The notes below the pieces were generated by a model that saw only the letters and a program-made list of their open reading frames with translations, was not told the origin of the DNA and did no database searches. From Microvelia longipes (lineage: Eukaryota; Arthropoda; Insecta; Hemiptera; Veliidae): a stretch of DNA of 64,000 nt. The stretch covers positions 10,703,325-10,767,324 of the forward strand of contig JACMZG010001914.1 of assembly GCA_018340805.1 (NCBI GenBank), read 5' to 3'. The position numbers and the translations under genes are program-made. The first letter of the stretch is position 1, and every line of letters begins with the position of its first letter. Positions 43,300-55,175 of the stretch are shown one piece after another.

Positions 43300-43690
43300 T
43301 ACTACTTAAACACAAATCTAACTACTCTATACTTATAACACAAATCTAACTCAAAATCTAACTTATAACACAAATCTAACTAATAACAAAAATCTAACTA
43401 CTTATAACACAAATCTAACTACTTAAATCTAACAACTAATAACAAAAATCTAACTACACAAATCTAACTACTTATAACACAAATCTAACAACTAATAACA
43501 AAAATCTAACCTTATAACACAAATACTAAACACAAATCTACAACTAACAAAAATCTAACTAATAACAAAATTAACTACTTATCTAACTACTTATAACACA
43601 ATCTATCAAAATCTACTACTTATAACAAAAATCTAACTACTTATAACACAAATCTAACTACTTATAACACAAATCTAACTAAGATTTTTA
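43300..43690. repeat. 21-bp tandem array
   Basis: Units of AAATCTAACTACTTATAACAC with frequent deletions and a CAACTAATAACA variant. Confidence 0.8.
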
Positions 43691-43954
43691 ATATGGTGTC
43701 TTTCTGAAGGTAGAGTATATACGTGTATACAAGATATTACCCTAATACATATACATATACATACACGCACACATACATACACGCACACACACAGATATAT
43801 ATTAATTTACAAGTCTCGATTACTATCAGAAAATTATTACAAATCATTTGTTTTCGACATCATTGGAACCGCTTTTTCGAAAATTTATTATTTTAGCGAT
43901 TTCTATGTAAAAAATAAGTTTATGAAATTTGAGTCTGAGAGGGAAGCTAGTTTT

Positions 43955-43960
<6 letters not shown>

Positions 43961-44041
<81 letters not shown>
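43961..44041. repeat. AC microsatellite
   Basis: About forty AC units without interruption, preceded by ACAT-rich sequence at 43745-43795. The apparent Cys-Val ORF on the minus strand is an artefact of it. Confidence 0.9.
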
Positions 44042-44043
<2 letters not shown>

Positions 44044-44054
44044 ACATATATATA

Positions 44055-44240
44055 TATTTTTTTTTTTTTTAATTTTATTTTATTAGATAAGTTTTACAAT
44101 ATTAATTAAGTACAAAATATAAATAACATGACATAAAACAAAAATTAACATGCAATAATAGTAACTTATTAACTAAAATATTACCCTCCATCTTTAGGAA
44201 AAGCCCTGTGCTGATGGAGGGGAACCAGTGACTCCTGGTC
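44055..44240 (-). repeat. Poly-A 3' end of a retroposon
   Basis: Minus strand: a CCCTCCATC/GATGGAGGG hairpin pair, then ATCTAATAAAATAAAATT and a run of A (complement of 44058-44070). An AATAAA-like signal precedes the tail. Confidence 0.5.
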
Positions 44241-44504
44241 ATTATTACTGCTTTTATAATTAAATAAATATATCAATGTAAAATAATTTAATAAAAATTT
44301 CTGTGAAAAAAAGAACAAATAAATAAAAAATAATTACTATGACTATAATAAAATTTCATCTCATGTTATACTTTTTATTTTACTTATATTACTTATTTAC
44401 TTATATAATATTTTATTTTATACAAATTTATTAATTAATTTTATATTTTAGAGTTATATTTTTGGTGTTTTTATTTTAAATATCTTATTTATTATTATGA
44501 TCAA

Positions 44505-44665
44505 TATATACATATATATACACATATACATACATCATATACACACATACACACACACATACATATATATATACACATATACTCACACTTACACATATAT
44601 ACACATACATACACATACATATATATACATATACCCATACACATATACACACATATATATACATA
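44505..44665. repeat. TA/CA-rich low-complexity tract
   Basis: Mixed TACA, TATA and CACA runs. Confidence 0.75.
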
Positions 44666-44799
44666 TTTATCTCTAACTAACTATTAAATTAAAAATTCTG
44701 TTATATATGATTTCTTCTTAAATCATAAAATCAAAAAATAGTCTTATTATTAGAATAGAAATTAGCATAATGAATATTAATGTATTTATCTGTATTTTT

Positions 44800-44845
44800 A
44801 TTGATGGAAATAAATATTATTATTATTATTATTATTTATTATATA
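44800..44845 (+). repeat. LINE-type tail, GATGGAAATAAA plus ATT repeat
   Basis: Same tail as the LINE fragment ending at 20600. It abuts the 3' end of the minus-strand LINE, so two elements meet tail to tail at the microsatellite. Confidence 0.45.
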
Positions 44846-44982
44846 TATTTTTTACAACATTTTTCAGAGGTTTGACAAGTTAATCCTATTTTACTAAAAC
44901 TTTATCTGTTTAGTATAACAGATAAAGTTTAGATTTTTAATTCTTGTATATTGAAACGAAATGAATAAATAGCTTTGATAAA

Positions 44983-45384
44983 TTATTCGTTGTCCTGTTG
45001 CTGTATTAAAAAGTCTTTCAGTTTGGTCTTATAGTTCTTGAGAGTTAGGTAATGTCTCTGTTGTTCTGTCAAACTATTGTAAGTTAGTGCTGCCTGATAT
45101 TGCCAGTTCCTCTGTGCTGCTGTCGTACGTCTGTATGGTATGCCGTAGAGTTGTTTAGATTGACTCCGCGTCCCAGCCCCATGGTTAATTCTAATTAAAT
45201 TGTGTTTATCTTCAGCTATTCTGCTTAGACAAGACATTAAAAATATGTTGTCTACATTAAGTATGTTTAGTTCTTTGTACAGTTTTTTAGTTGAGGACAA
45301 TCTTGGCTTTTTAAATATAATTCTTATAAAAGCTTTTTGCTGAACTAAAATCTGTTGTTTGTTAGTCTGTGCAGCTCCCCCCAA
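44983..45384 (-). pseudogene. LINE ORF2, C-terminal region
   Basis: 133 codons: QKAFIRIIFKKPRLSS, LYKELNILNVDNIF, then an RSQSKQLYGIPYRRT stretch and a basic tail, typical of the part after RT in jockey/CR1-like ORF2. It follows the RT part after a one-base frame change within the 45345-45384 overlap (LAWGEL against MGGAAQ). Stop TAA-type at the 3' end, then the 3' UTR. Confidence 0.75.
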
Positions 45385-46361
45385 GCTAGTATACCATATC
45401 TAATAATAGAATCTATTAGCCCATAATATAAAATTCTTAACTCATGTAATTTTAGATATTTTCGAAGAGTTATAAATATAAATTTAAGTTGTCTTAGTTT
45501 AGTAGTTAAATTATTAATGTGTGTTTTCCAATTTAAGTTCTGGTCTATAGTTATACCTAAATAATTTACATGATTTACTTTCTTTATTACTGGACAGTCA
45601 CAAGGTGGTAAGTTATTTTGTGGGCAGTTACTGTTGTGTAGTTTAATATCAGGTAAGTCATTTTCAGGTAAGTCGTAAAGTGAGAAATACATACAGTTTG
45701 TCTTGTCTATGTTAAGTGTGAGTAAGCTTTTGTCTAACCATTCTTTAATTAATTTTAGGTCATTTTCTATAATTCTTTTACTGTCTTCAAAGGATTTTGA
45801 AGCACAGGCTAGGAAGGCATCATCCGCATAGCAAATCAATTTACTTTTTAGTGGTAAGTCAAATATTTCATTTAGGAATAAAATAAAGGCTGTCGGACCT
45901 GTCACCGTCCCCTGAGGAATTGAATACTCTGAGGTGAATTCGTTGCTCAGATGACCATTGATTCTAACTCTGTATTTTCTGTTGCTTAAATAATTTTTGA
46001 ACATTAATAACGTTGCCTGATAAACCTAATTTTTCATTCTATGAAGTAATATTTTATGGGAAACGGAATCAAAAGCCTTAGCTAGGTCTAAGAACAAAGC
46101 TATGGGTTTTAATCCTTTGTCTAAACTATCTAAAATGAAATCATTTACTGCAGTTATTGCGTCTTGAGTACTAATTCCTTTCCTAAAACCAAACTGTGCG
46201 TTACTCAATTTCGAATGCGTGTTAAGATATTTCATTAATTGAGCTTTGACTATTTTTTCTATGATTTTAGCTATATTAGACACCATACAAATTGGACGGT
46301 AATTGGTTAGTTTTGTCCTGTCTCCTTTTTTAAATATTGGTGCAATGATACCAATTTTCAA
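45345..46361 (-). pseudogene. LINE reverse transcriptase domain
   Basis: Two open stretches. 46026-46361 holds RT motifs 1-3: IGIIAPIFKKGDR, NYRPICMVSNIAKIIEKI, QFGFRKGISTQDAI and FLDLAKAFDSVSH with the first catalytic aspartate. 45345-46004 holds IPQGTVTGPTAF and CYADDAFLAC; the YADD catalytic box is intact. It continues through LNIDKTNCMYF and VNYLGITID. The two are split by a short frame disturbance at 46005-46030. The enzyme would copy LINE RNA at a nicked target in the nucleus. Confidence 0.88.
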
Positions 46362-47366
46362 TACACCAGGAAAGTCCCCCTATAGGAAGCTAAGTTTAAT
46401 TATATGAAGAAGAGGTTGTATTAAGCTGTCTATGTTGTCTTTTATAATTTTAACTGTTATGCCGTCATGTCCGGGTCCAGATCCTCCTCTAAGTTCACTG
46501 ATAGCTTCTCGTATGTCTTTTTCATCTACAGTTATGTCTGAAAATAAATCAAGATTTCCTACCCCTGTATTTTTCGTAAGTAAGTTTTCCGTCTCAGTGT
46601 GATTTGATTTTTTATTTACTGCAAGTTTTTTGTTTTTTAAAAATTGATTGGCCATGTTTTCCCCCACCTTAGTAAAATATTCAGCTATTACATCTGCAGC
46701 TTTTTCTTTGTCTCTTTCAACATCAATCAGTTCCCCATTAACAGTTTCTATTTTTTTTATCTCAGTGGTATTTTTATCTTTAGTATTATAAAGGTCGTTA
46801 GCTACTTTCCAAATTTTAGAGATATCATTATTGCAATTTTCGATTTTTTGTTTGTAGTAGTCATTTTTTGCATCTTTTATTAACTGAGTCAAGAGATCTG
46901 AATAAGTATGAAAATATTTTTTGAGTTTGATGTTGAAAGGCTGTTTCATTAATTTTTTCCCTAATTTTTCTTTTTTTCTGATTGCTACAACAATTCCATG
47001 AGAGATCCAAGGTTTTAGTTTTGTGAATTTTTTGCTAGTTTGTATTTTTACATTTTCTTCCATATTTGCATTAATATGGATTTGAAATGTCTCAATGAAA
47101 CTGTTAGTTGATATATTCAGGTCATTTGAGTTAACTACTTTTTCCCATTTTTCTGACAATAGGGCTGCCTTAAGGTTTTGATAATTTATTTTTTTTGATA
47201 ATATGTTTTCTGTCCCCTGTTTATTGTCTGTCGGTATTTGTTTTAAGTCTAAAGTAACTAGTAAGCTGCAGTGGTCAGTTATGAATGTTTTTACTACAGT
47301 AGCTGATTTAATACTGTTAGCTAACTGGTAAGTGGTAAATGCATGATCAATAGTGGTGCAAGTAGT
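46362..47366 (-). pseudogene. LINE ORF2, linker between endonuclease and RT
   Basis: Open in one frame over its whole length (ATG at 47159 is internal). It begins TTIDHAFTTYQLA, which completes the endonuclease with its D-H pair, then FITDHCSL and a basic region KPWISHGIVVAIRKKEKLGKK. It ends SGPGHDGITVKIIKDNIDS, the pre-RT motif. A TAG near 46380 separates it from RT. Confidence 0.78.
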
Positions 47367-48017
47367 TTAAGTGACCCTGGTGGGCTCAGATATTAATGAA
47401 ATAAATCTTTTATCAGTCATCACATCCAGATACTGATTTGAATCTTGGCCTAAGTTAATTTCACCTTTTACACCAGTGTAAATATTTATGTTTATATCTC
47501 CAATTAAAAGACTTTTATTTTGAATGTTATTTAATATTTTATTTAATTCACTTAGGAAAATATTTATATCACCATTTGGTGATCTGTATAGGGCTAGTAT
47601 TTCAACATAATTATTTTTATCTATTTGAAGAGAAATACTTAGGCAGTTTGCGTCAGTCATTTGAATCTCTTTACTTTCATAACTAAACTGTAAATTATTT
47701 TTTATGTACACTGCTATGCCGCTATTTTGATTATAGTTATATTGAGAAGCTATAGATTGATAGCCTGTGATGTTATGGCAGAACAAAGATCTATTTTTCA
47801 ATCTAGCTTCAGTTAGAATTATGATATGAATATTTCCTTTATATTTGTTTAGTTCACAGCAGAACTCATCAAGGTTTTTATTTACACTTCTTATATTCAT
47901 ATGGTAAATATTAAGGCCATTATCATTGATCATGTAATTACCAGTATTACCAGAATTATCTGAGCTGGAACCCTTATTAAGGGCCTCTATGTAATCTAAC
48001 TGTCTGATCTGCTCCAT
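47367..48017 (-). pseudogene. LINE ORF2, apurinic-type endonuclease
   Basis: 216 codons: NIYHMNIRSVNKNLDE, HIIILTEARL with the catalytic glutamate, SGIAVYIKN, EILALYRSPNGDINIFLSEL and LLIGDININI with the GDxN motif. Together these form an exonuclease-endonuclease-phosphatase fold used to nick the target. The frame ends in an in-frame stop after SEPTRVT and coding resumes in the same frame directly after it. Confidence 0.82.
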
Positions 48018-48600
48018 AATGATTTGATATTTTTATTTTCTATATAATTATATATTAGATGTTTAAAAGATGAGATAAATAAGGAGGTTTTATATAAAAC
48101 AATTTCATTTTTTATGCATGCTTTTCTCTTTCTTTTAAAATTAAAATTTATTATTTCAATAATTTGTTTATATTTTTCTTTATAAGTATTCTTGTTTAAC
48201 ATATTCTTAAAATTATTTTTATATACATGAGTTTTCTGAATTTTAATTATATTTGTGTTAATTATTTCTGTGAAAAGGTAAGTAATATAATTAATTTTAA
48301 TTTTTAAGTTTAAGTCAGAACTACTTTTTAGGTTTTTAAGATTTAATTTAATTTTTAGTTTGGTAAGATTTAATTAATTTTTAGTTTGGTTAGATTTAGT
48401 TTAAGTTTTGAGTTAATTTTTAGTAGATTTAAATTAAATTTTTGTATGATAAGGTTTAATTTAATTTTTTGTTTGATGAAATTTATTTTAATTTTTAGTT
48501 TGATGAAATTTATTTTAATTTTTCGTTTAATATAATTAAGCTTAATATTATGTAAGTATTTATGGATATTAAATAATTGTTTTACTTCAGTATTTGAAGC
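48018..48600 (-). other. LINE spacer between ORF1 and ORF2, with AT-rich repeats
   Basis: 48290-48540 consists of variants of TTTAATTTAATTTTTAGTTTG repeated about ten times. A 68-codon ORF (48019-48202) is lysine/isoleucine-rich and is probably not a gene. Confidence 0.55.
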
Positions 48601-48809
48601 CATTTATTTCAGTAAGTTGAAGCCTGTGGACCTGATGGAGACACAGGTAATGGAGGCAGAAACCCGTAACTAGTTTCTGTGTAATTATCTGGACACTGAG
48701 ATGATTGAGAGAAGCCAGTATTATTATTCTTATTAAACTGTTTGTATATATTGTCATGATGCTGCAAATAAAAGCTTTGTTGAAGTTTGTGTCCATATTT
48801 TTCAGCTGA

Positions 48810-49099
48810 TTTTCATCCTGTACTCTGTAAGTTCTTGAAGTTTCATTTTCTTTTAAAAATATTTTACCATCATTGGACCACACATATCTGTACCGATATA
48901 CTTCAGCAAATTTTTTAGTTTGCCACAACAATTTTTTATTATGAACCGTTAAGTGTTCATTTATAAAAACTTTAGTGTCCGCTAAGTTTTCGTTTACTAA
49001 TTTAGCAGTTATTTTACCATTTTTTCCTTGTTTCACCCACTGTTGCTTTACCACTCTATTCTTCAGTTGAGCTATTATAGGTTTAACTTTATTCCTCTT
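48810..49099 (-). pseudogene. LINE ORF1, C-terminal FP25-like domain
   Basis: Translation from the truncated edge: VNENLADTKVFINEHLTVHN, LLWQTKKFAE, YRYVWSNDGKIFLKENE and SRTYRV. This pattern is the baculovirus FP25-like C-terminal domain found in ORF1 of several arthropod jockey/CR1-type LINEs, probably an RNA-binding part. The domain ends near QLKN; what follows to 48587 is open but unlike the family. Confidence 0.7.
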
Positions 49100-49147
49100 G
49101 GATGAGGATATGTTTATGTATATTATGTATATGTTATGTATAATGTT

Positions 49148-49149
<2 letters not shown>

Positions 49150-49205
<56 letters not shown>
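49150..49205. repeat. AT microsatellite
   Basis: (AT)n at the truncated 5' edge of the LINE. Confidence 0.85.
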
Positions 49206-49208
<3 letters not shown>

Positions 49209-50620
49209 AGCTATGCCACGCATCCTATTAGCGAATTTTTCCAAAGAGAATACGTTAGAATGAAAGATTATTTTTATAGATTGCTTAAATAAAGATTAGG
49301 GTAGGGAGCGAAAAAAAAATCTTGGAGAAACGCTAGCTCTTATTAAAGTAAACATGACATGGATTTCTAAAAGGTGTGAAAATGTTTATTATCTCTCTAG
49401 GGGTTAAATCAACCCCCAGGACGTTAACCCGGTTGTATTTCTCGATCGAGGGGTTACTTACATAACCCTCCTAATCTGGTTTCAATTATTAAGAGAAGAG
49501 GGGAGTCGGTATCAAATCTTCCGATCTTTAATACCTGTACGCTAGTAAATATTTATGTCTAAAGATACGTAAGCAAAGCAGTATTGTTAGCAGTTATTAC
49601 TATTATCTTGAAAGTATCATTTTATTATAATTTACACTTAAATTGTTTGTTCTGTATTATACTATTTCTATTTAATCTATCTGAAGAAGTAGTTAATCAA
49701 CAAGTGTAAAGACGTAGAAAACGCGTATGAATGGGCTTCTACCTTCTAAAATTAGTTTATGCTTATTAATTTAACATAATTAGAGAATATTTTACTATGC
49801 ATTTTTTTAAACTTGGTAAACAACAATTAATATACTTTGTAATTTTCTTGCTAAGTTTTGACTTTTAATAAGCTTGTTGTAAGTTGAAATGAAAATGAAG
49901 TACTTACAATATTAGTCCCCCTGTCTTATCTTTTTGTTTTTAATTTACTATTTGTTTTGAATTCTATAATTTAACAGAATAACAGTTCAATACAATGCAT
50001 AGTAATAAAAAATTTAGACCTGCACTTTAGATTAATAAATAATCTGTGCTGTGCAGGTTGTAATAATTTTGTTTGAATATTTATTGGTTCTTATTCATAT
50101 ATATTTATTATTCTATTTAATAAGATACAATAATACATATATTAATTATAATAATAATTTTATATAATAATAAGAAAATATAATAGAGTTGTTACAAGTC
50201 TATTAATTTATTATAAATCAATGAGCTTTTAAATAAAATTAGTTATTATCAGATTGGAATGAAAAAAAAAAACATAATATAATTTAGAAATTACTTTATA
50301 ATGGACCTTGGTATAGTTTGGTAAGCTATGTTTAAATATCCGGTGAAACCTGTTATGTTCAAGAAATTTAAAAACACAGTTTTGCCAACAAATCATTATT
50401 GTAATTTAATTGTATAAACTATGTTTTTTATTTATTTTTTTTTATTATTCTGTTATGATGATTATTTTTTGTCAAATATTAGTTATTTATTATAAAAAAT
50501 GAAGCATTTTTGTGTTTTTTATTATCACTAGTAACTGATAATAATTTATGGCTTGTAACTGTTTTTATTATTTTTTTATGGAATTAAGAAACTTTGTTTA
50601 TGTTATGTATTATTTTATAT
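49206..50620. other. No gene seen
   Basis: AT-rich. 49390-49470 has GGGGTTAAATCAACCCC and a related GGGGTTACTTACATAACCC stretch, short hairpins. Otherwise unrecognised. Confidence 0.5.
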
Positions 50621-50637
50621 ATTAAATATTTATTTTA

Positions 50638-51205
50638 GTTATAGTAATATGGGAGTGGTAGTAACTACCAGGCAAGTAGGCCACGTTGTTGAGCCCTTTT
50701 TGCCAGCTCCCTAAGATAGTGTTAAATTCCTTTTAATTTCAAGTGTAGGTATATTTCATCTAATCTAGACAGAAGAGCCGTGAATTTCTATGGTTCCTCT
50801 CATGTTTTTTTCAAGCAATCATACATATTTTCACTGACTTTTATAGTCTAGTGAGAACTAGGAACAACACGTGCCCTCGCTGTTAAACCAAACCTCCACA
50901 CACTTTAAACTACAAGGCAGAAACAGTATAGTAGTATAATGAATCTACTTTGAGGGTCCTAAATTTTGCCTATACCCAGTTTTTTGGGTAAGTGGTCTTT
51001 AACGAGTACCTGACAACGCACAGACTAGAGACCACAGGCTTTACGTCCCTTCTAAAGGACGTGGTACAAAGAATTTTTATCCCACTCATAAAAATCCCAG
51101 AGGACCGTGCTTGGATTGACCCCACGACTAAATGAACTCGGAAGTTTATTATGTTCCATTCTGTGTATTGGCCGCATTCTTTAACCACTACACCACGGTT
51201 GACTC
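50638..51205 (-). mobile_element. tRNA-derived SINE, complete copy
   Basis: 568 bp. Head on the minus strand: ACCGTGGTGTAGTGGTTA (A box, about 51180-51198) and GTGGGGTCAATCCAAGC (B box). The body is closely similar to 2492-3054, and the tail has TATTAC units. Target repeats AAATATTTATTTTA (50624-50637) and AAATATTTAGTTTA (51206-51219) differ at one base. The best-preserved copy in the window. Confidence 0.78.
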
Positions 51206-51219
51206 AAATATTTAGTTTA

Positions 51220-52984
51220 CTAATATATATTTTTTATTTAGACATTTAAATATTTTTTGACCTTTTTTATAAAATATCAAACTTCATATGCGCTTCTTCT
51301 TTTCCTGACTTTATGTGACTTTTCCCTTTAATTTTTCCTCAAACATGAAGTGTATGGGATTTACAAGTAGACAGCCAGGTTGACAGCTTGCCACTTGTCC
51401 TAACGGTCAAACCTGTACACTTCACAAACTAAACCCTTAAATTAACAAAATGTTCCTTTATTTCTCTTAATACAAAGGTTAGTACACAAAACAATACACA
51501 AAAACTTACGAACTTAACATACCGAACAAGGACAAAAGATCACACACATGCGCACACTCATCATACAGATTCATTCACACGCATCCAGACTTATTCACAC
51601 GCTACAAACCTTACATTTCATTTTAACCTCACAATTATCGTGTGTCTTAATTTATACTTCTATTTTACAGTGTCTTATCAACAGATAAGAGAAAACATCT
51701 AATTTTTCTTTTAAGTTTTTTTCGCTGTATAAATTATTTAGATAAAATAAAAGAAATATCCTTCAAATAGCAGAAATCTTTAGAGCGAACAAAATTTAAC
51801 ATATTCTATTTTATGCCCACTTAAATGTATTTTCTATCTATTTTATATTTCAAGAAAAACTGATAATAGTCTCGCTAAATCCATGAAAAAAAGATTCGAA
51901 TTTAAAATTCTGGAAAAGAAAACCCAGGACATGCTAATAAAATTAAAAGGTGTCGGGCTGACAAGATTTCAATTCTTTGCCTTTATTAAGTATTCAAAGC
52001 TGGTTGTTTTTTCGGAGCGAAAACGAGTTGAATGAAAGTATACTTTCATATGAGAACCCTATCGATGGAAATTTTCTCGATACTGGGTTGAAAAAATGAC
52101 CTTCCCTTTCAATTCCTATTCGGCAAGAATAATGCCGACTAACGGAATTGCAAGTCCAGCGAATTTGTTAAAATTAGCATCATTGTTCTTTTTAGCAACA
52201 AGGCTTAACCCTTGTTTATATTCAGTTAAGGAACAAGTGTCCTTTGGCCTATTGATCACTCGAGATGCGTTTTGGGGTTACTTAGCTACCCTGTGCATCC
52301 CTGGTGCCGCTTCGCTGTCACTTTGTTGTTATCCTGCATCTGTTTGTCATATTACTATTTTTTTGTTAGTGTCACAGACAAATTGCCACAATATTAGCGA
52401 ATTTCCAAATTTCTTTATATATTTATTTATTTTTGAGTTGCCCAACTCGTAGGTCATTAGCACCTCTACAATAGTCTATGACAATACATACATACTAAAA
52501 AATTAAATATTTACAATTAGATGATTATTATGAGCTAGATTATTTAGATGATACTATATAGGTTATAATTATTTATAAAATAGAGGATTATGATTATTTA
52601 AATGGGCAAGATAAACTAGATGATTTATTACTTAGATATATGAGATAATATAGCTGATATTAAGTATATTATAAGATCTTAAGTCAAATTTCACTATCAT
52701 TTGACTTGTTATTCTAATATAATAATATATAACCTAAGTTTCAGCTCGATCCAATATTTTTAGTAAATGCTTTTAATTAAGTTACAAGTTAGTAAAAGCA
52801 TTTTTTATTTTAGTTACATTTTAATTAATTAAGTAACGTTATTTAATTAAATTTACTAATTTATTAAATCAATAACGTCGTACAAATGAAAAATGCAATA
52901 GGGTTTTGTATTTGTATATGATTTTTTTGCACAAAAATTAATTTCGATTGGAGGAAGCATTCAAATATTATCGTTAGGCAAAAA
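51220..52984. other. No gene seen; one retroposon tail
   Basis: 51340-51430 has inverted CACTTCATGTTTG/GAAGTGTATGGG pieces. A plus-strand 118-codon ORF (52096-52452) has a hydrophobic mix but no domain. 52418-52460 looks like a minus-strand poly-A end preceded by the hairpin AGTTGCCCAACT. Confidence 0.45.
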
Positions 52985-53009
52985 GAACGCGCGCGCACAC
53001 ACCACCCAC

Positions 53010-53045
<36 letters not shown>

Positions 53046-53117
53046 ATATATATATATTATATATATTATATATTATATATATATATATATTATATATATA
53101 TATATATATTATATATG
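52985..53117. repeat. CA and AT microsatellites
   Basis: (CA)n 53008-53042 then (AT)n with TATTAT interruptions. Confidence 0.88.
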
Positions 53118-53865
53118 AGTAAAACTAGCATTTCTCCCCGACTCAAATCTCATATGCTTATTTTCCAATGGAAATTCGCTAAAACACACTAAATGCTCTA
53201 GCATAATAATCGGGATTGTAAATTCTAATTTCGTGGTAAAATTTTAATATTGATCTATATCAGGAACTAATTAAAACCTTAAAGACTCTGTTCAACATAA
53301 TGAATAATTTTATTCTAATGGTTATAAAATTATTTTATAACCATTTTATAACCATCAAAAAATTATTTGAAAATAAAATAAAATTTTCAAAGACTTTATT
53401 AATATAGTTTTTTATTAATCTAGTTTGATTAATTGATTTTTGATCAATTAAACTTGAGTTATGGAGTCAATCTTTCATTGGTCCTATATAGAAAATATTT
53501 GCTAAGTATCGCGAATCTATCTACAAAAATTCGTCGATTGTTTTTTCCCCTATCATTCTAGGGAAAAAGGAATGTTTATAGGTATGAATGGTAACAGTGT
53601 AGGACGGACTATTGTACCAAAAACATCTCATGAATGATTTACAAACATTTTTCCCAACTCGTTCCCAATAGGGCAACATATAAAACTGAATTTTTTCCAA
53701 TATACTGCTGTCCGAGATTTTCGGTTAACTTTTTTTCATAAAATTCCCTTATATTTTTTTATAACAATTAAATCTATTAGGATGCAAAAGTTGTTTATGT
53801 GAAAACATGGCTATTTATTGTATGTTTTCATACTTGTGCTAATCTATGTGTATTATTAAAAAATT
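53118..53865. other. No gene seen
   Basis: AT-rich. A local duplication of TAACCATTTTATAACCAT at 53320-53352. Unrecognised. Confidence 0.5.
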
Positions 53866-53869
53866 GGGA

Positions 53870-54170
53870 CGGTACCTTGAACTTTCCTCATTTCGGAACT
53901 TTTCCTCATTTTGGGAACTTTTCCTCATTTCGGAACTTTTCCTCATTTCGGAACTTTTCCTCATTTCGGAACTTTCCTTTCATTTCCGGAACCTTTTCCT
54001 CATTTTGGAACTTTTCCTCATTTCGAACTTTCCTCATTTCGAACTTTTCCTCACTTCGGAACTTTTCCTCATTTTGGAACTTTTCCTCATTTCGGAACTT
54101 TTCCTCATTTCGGAACTTTTCCTCATTTCGGAACTTTTCCTCATTTCCTCATTTTCGGAACTTTTCATTC
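53870..54170 (-). repeat. 18-bp minisatellite grown inside a 5S-promoter repeat
   Basis: About fifteen units of TTTCGGAACTTTTCCTCA with few changes. All three plus-strand frames stay open because 18 is a multiple of three. At the left edge GGTACCTTGAACTTTCCTCA matches the 3' end of the 5S-promoter repeat, and the body of that repeat follows at 54170. The unit equals the repeat's own GAGGAAAAGTTCCGA segment expanded. Confidence 0.8.
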
Positions 54171-54430
54171 GGATTCGCTACGCATATCCTCCTTGTATCG
54201 GGCTCCTTTAGCTCGTCCTCAGAATATACAAATAGTTATATTTATACTGGCAATACGTCTTCAGACTCTTCGCTCGTTCTCAGATAGTAAATACACCCGT
54301 TTCATTCCCACCGGTCACCCGACCAGACATTAAGCACTCTCGATGCTGCTTAAATTTTATGATCCTACAAAAACCTTACTTATATTTGCCGTATTAAAAA
54401 GAAACCTTTTGTAATTATGTAATACGTAAT
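54165..54430 (-). repeat. 5S-promoter repeat, 3' part
   Basis: Minus strand: the 5S-like zone (about 54300-54365, with GTGACCGGTGGGAATGAAAC), the GA-rich hairpins in worn form, then the minisatellite at its 3' end. Confidence 0.6.
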
Positions 54431-54900
54431 AAAGTGAGGGTATTGAATTACAACTTAATTAAGTCATTTTCCGATTATGTACAATTTTTTTAAAAAGCGC
54501 ACACAATTCATCTAGTATGAGTTAAACCAATGCTGGTAATGGAATGAAACATGGTCTTAATCAGGCGTGCCGGATCTTAATCTCAATGATGGATGCAAAA
54601 TGTGGAGAATATTTATGTGACAGAACTTAGTTCAGAAGAGGTTATTTAAGTTACCAACGTCTCATCAGAAAATAAAGTTATTTATTTATACTTCTCTTAA
54701 CCAGCCTACTAATACTTTTTATTTAATTATGTCTTAACCTAAATTAATGTATAAACTTAGTTTGTAAGTATACATAAAAGTACTCAGTTAGGAGTTAGGG
54801 TTACCAGATTGTATAGGTCTATATGAGTATCTACTATGATTATTTTGCTAACCTATTAATCTCATAAAATCAGCTTTATGAAATTATTAACATATATAAA
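54431..54900. other. No gene seen
   Basis: 54435-54570 is likely the middle part of the same 5S-promoter copy (ACTTAATTAAGTCATTTTCC). The rest is unrecognised. Confidence 0.4.
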
Positions 54901-54964
54901 GATGCTGTGTTCTTAAAAATAAATAAATAAAGTTTGTCTTTCCACAGATGATTTATTATTATAA

Positions 54965-55005
54965 AACAAAGCCAGCTTTCAACCTGGACGGTCATCATCA
55001 GTGCC
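54965..55005 (-). ncRNA. Hammerhead-ribozyme-like motif, family A
   Basis: Minus strand: stem I GGCA/TGTT, CTGATGA (54995-55001), an extra T, stem II GACC/GGTT with loop GTCCA, GAAA, stem III AGCT/GGCT, T at the cleavage position. All core bases of the hammerhead consensus are present. Confidence 0.65.
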
Positions 55006-55131
55006 GGTGAGATGAGTCTAGATTACTTTTTTGCCGGTTTCTGAGGCCAAGGCATGTATAGACTCATGTATAAGTCTTATACATGCCATGGCCTCAGAAC
55101 CGCGAAAAAAGTAATCTAGACTCATCTCACC

Positions 55132-55175
55132 GGCACTGATGATGACCATTCAGGTTGAAAGGCTGGCTTTTTTGT
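55132..55175 (+). ncRNA. Hammerhead-like motif, family A, partner arm
   Basis: GGCA 55132-55135, CTGATGA 55136-55142, stem II GACC/GGTT with loop ATTCA, GAAA 55157-55160. Stem III has gained a G (AGGC/GCTT), and the downstream stem I strand no longer pairs well, so this arm is weaker than its partner. Confidence 0.5.

Larger units (their letters stand above)
44865..49100 (-). mobile_element. Non-LTR retrotransposon, jockey/CR1 group, 5'-truncated
   Basis: Minus-strand element with an ORF1 tail (48810-49099), spacer, then ORF2 with endonuclease, RT and C-terminal region. About five stops or shifts interrupt otherwise continuous coding, so it died recently. It begins abruptly at about 49100 next to an AT run, a usual 5' truncation. 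The 3' UTR runs to about 44865. Confidence 0.8.

Noticed and set aside
43844..44047. A Cys-Val repeat protein on the minus strand.
   Set aside because: Translation of the (AC)n microsatellite.
52096..52452. A 118-codon ORF as a host exon.
   Set aside because: No domain, no splice signals that I can defend, and the end runs into a retroposon tail.
53799..54333. Three overlapping ORFs of 121-162 codons with Phe/Ser or His/Phe/Gly repeats.
   Set aside because: They are products of the 18-bp minisatellite, which leaves all three frames open.
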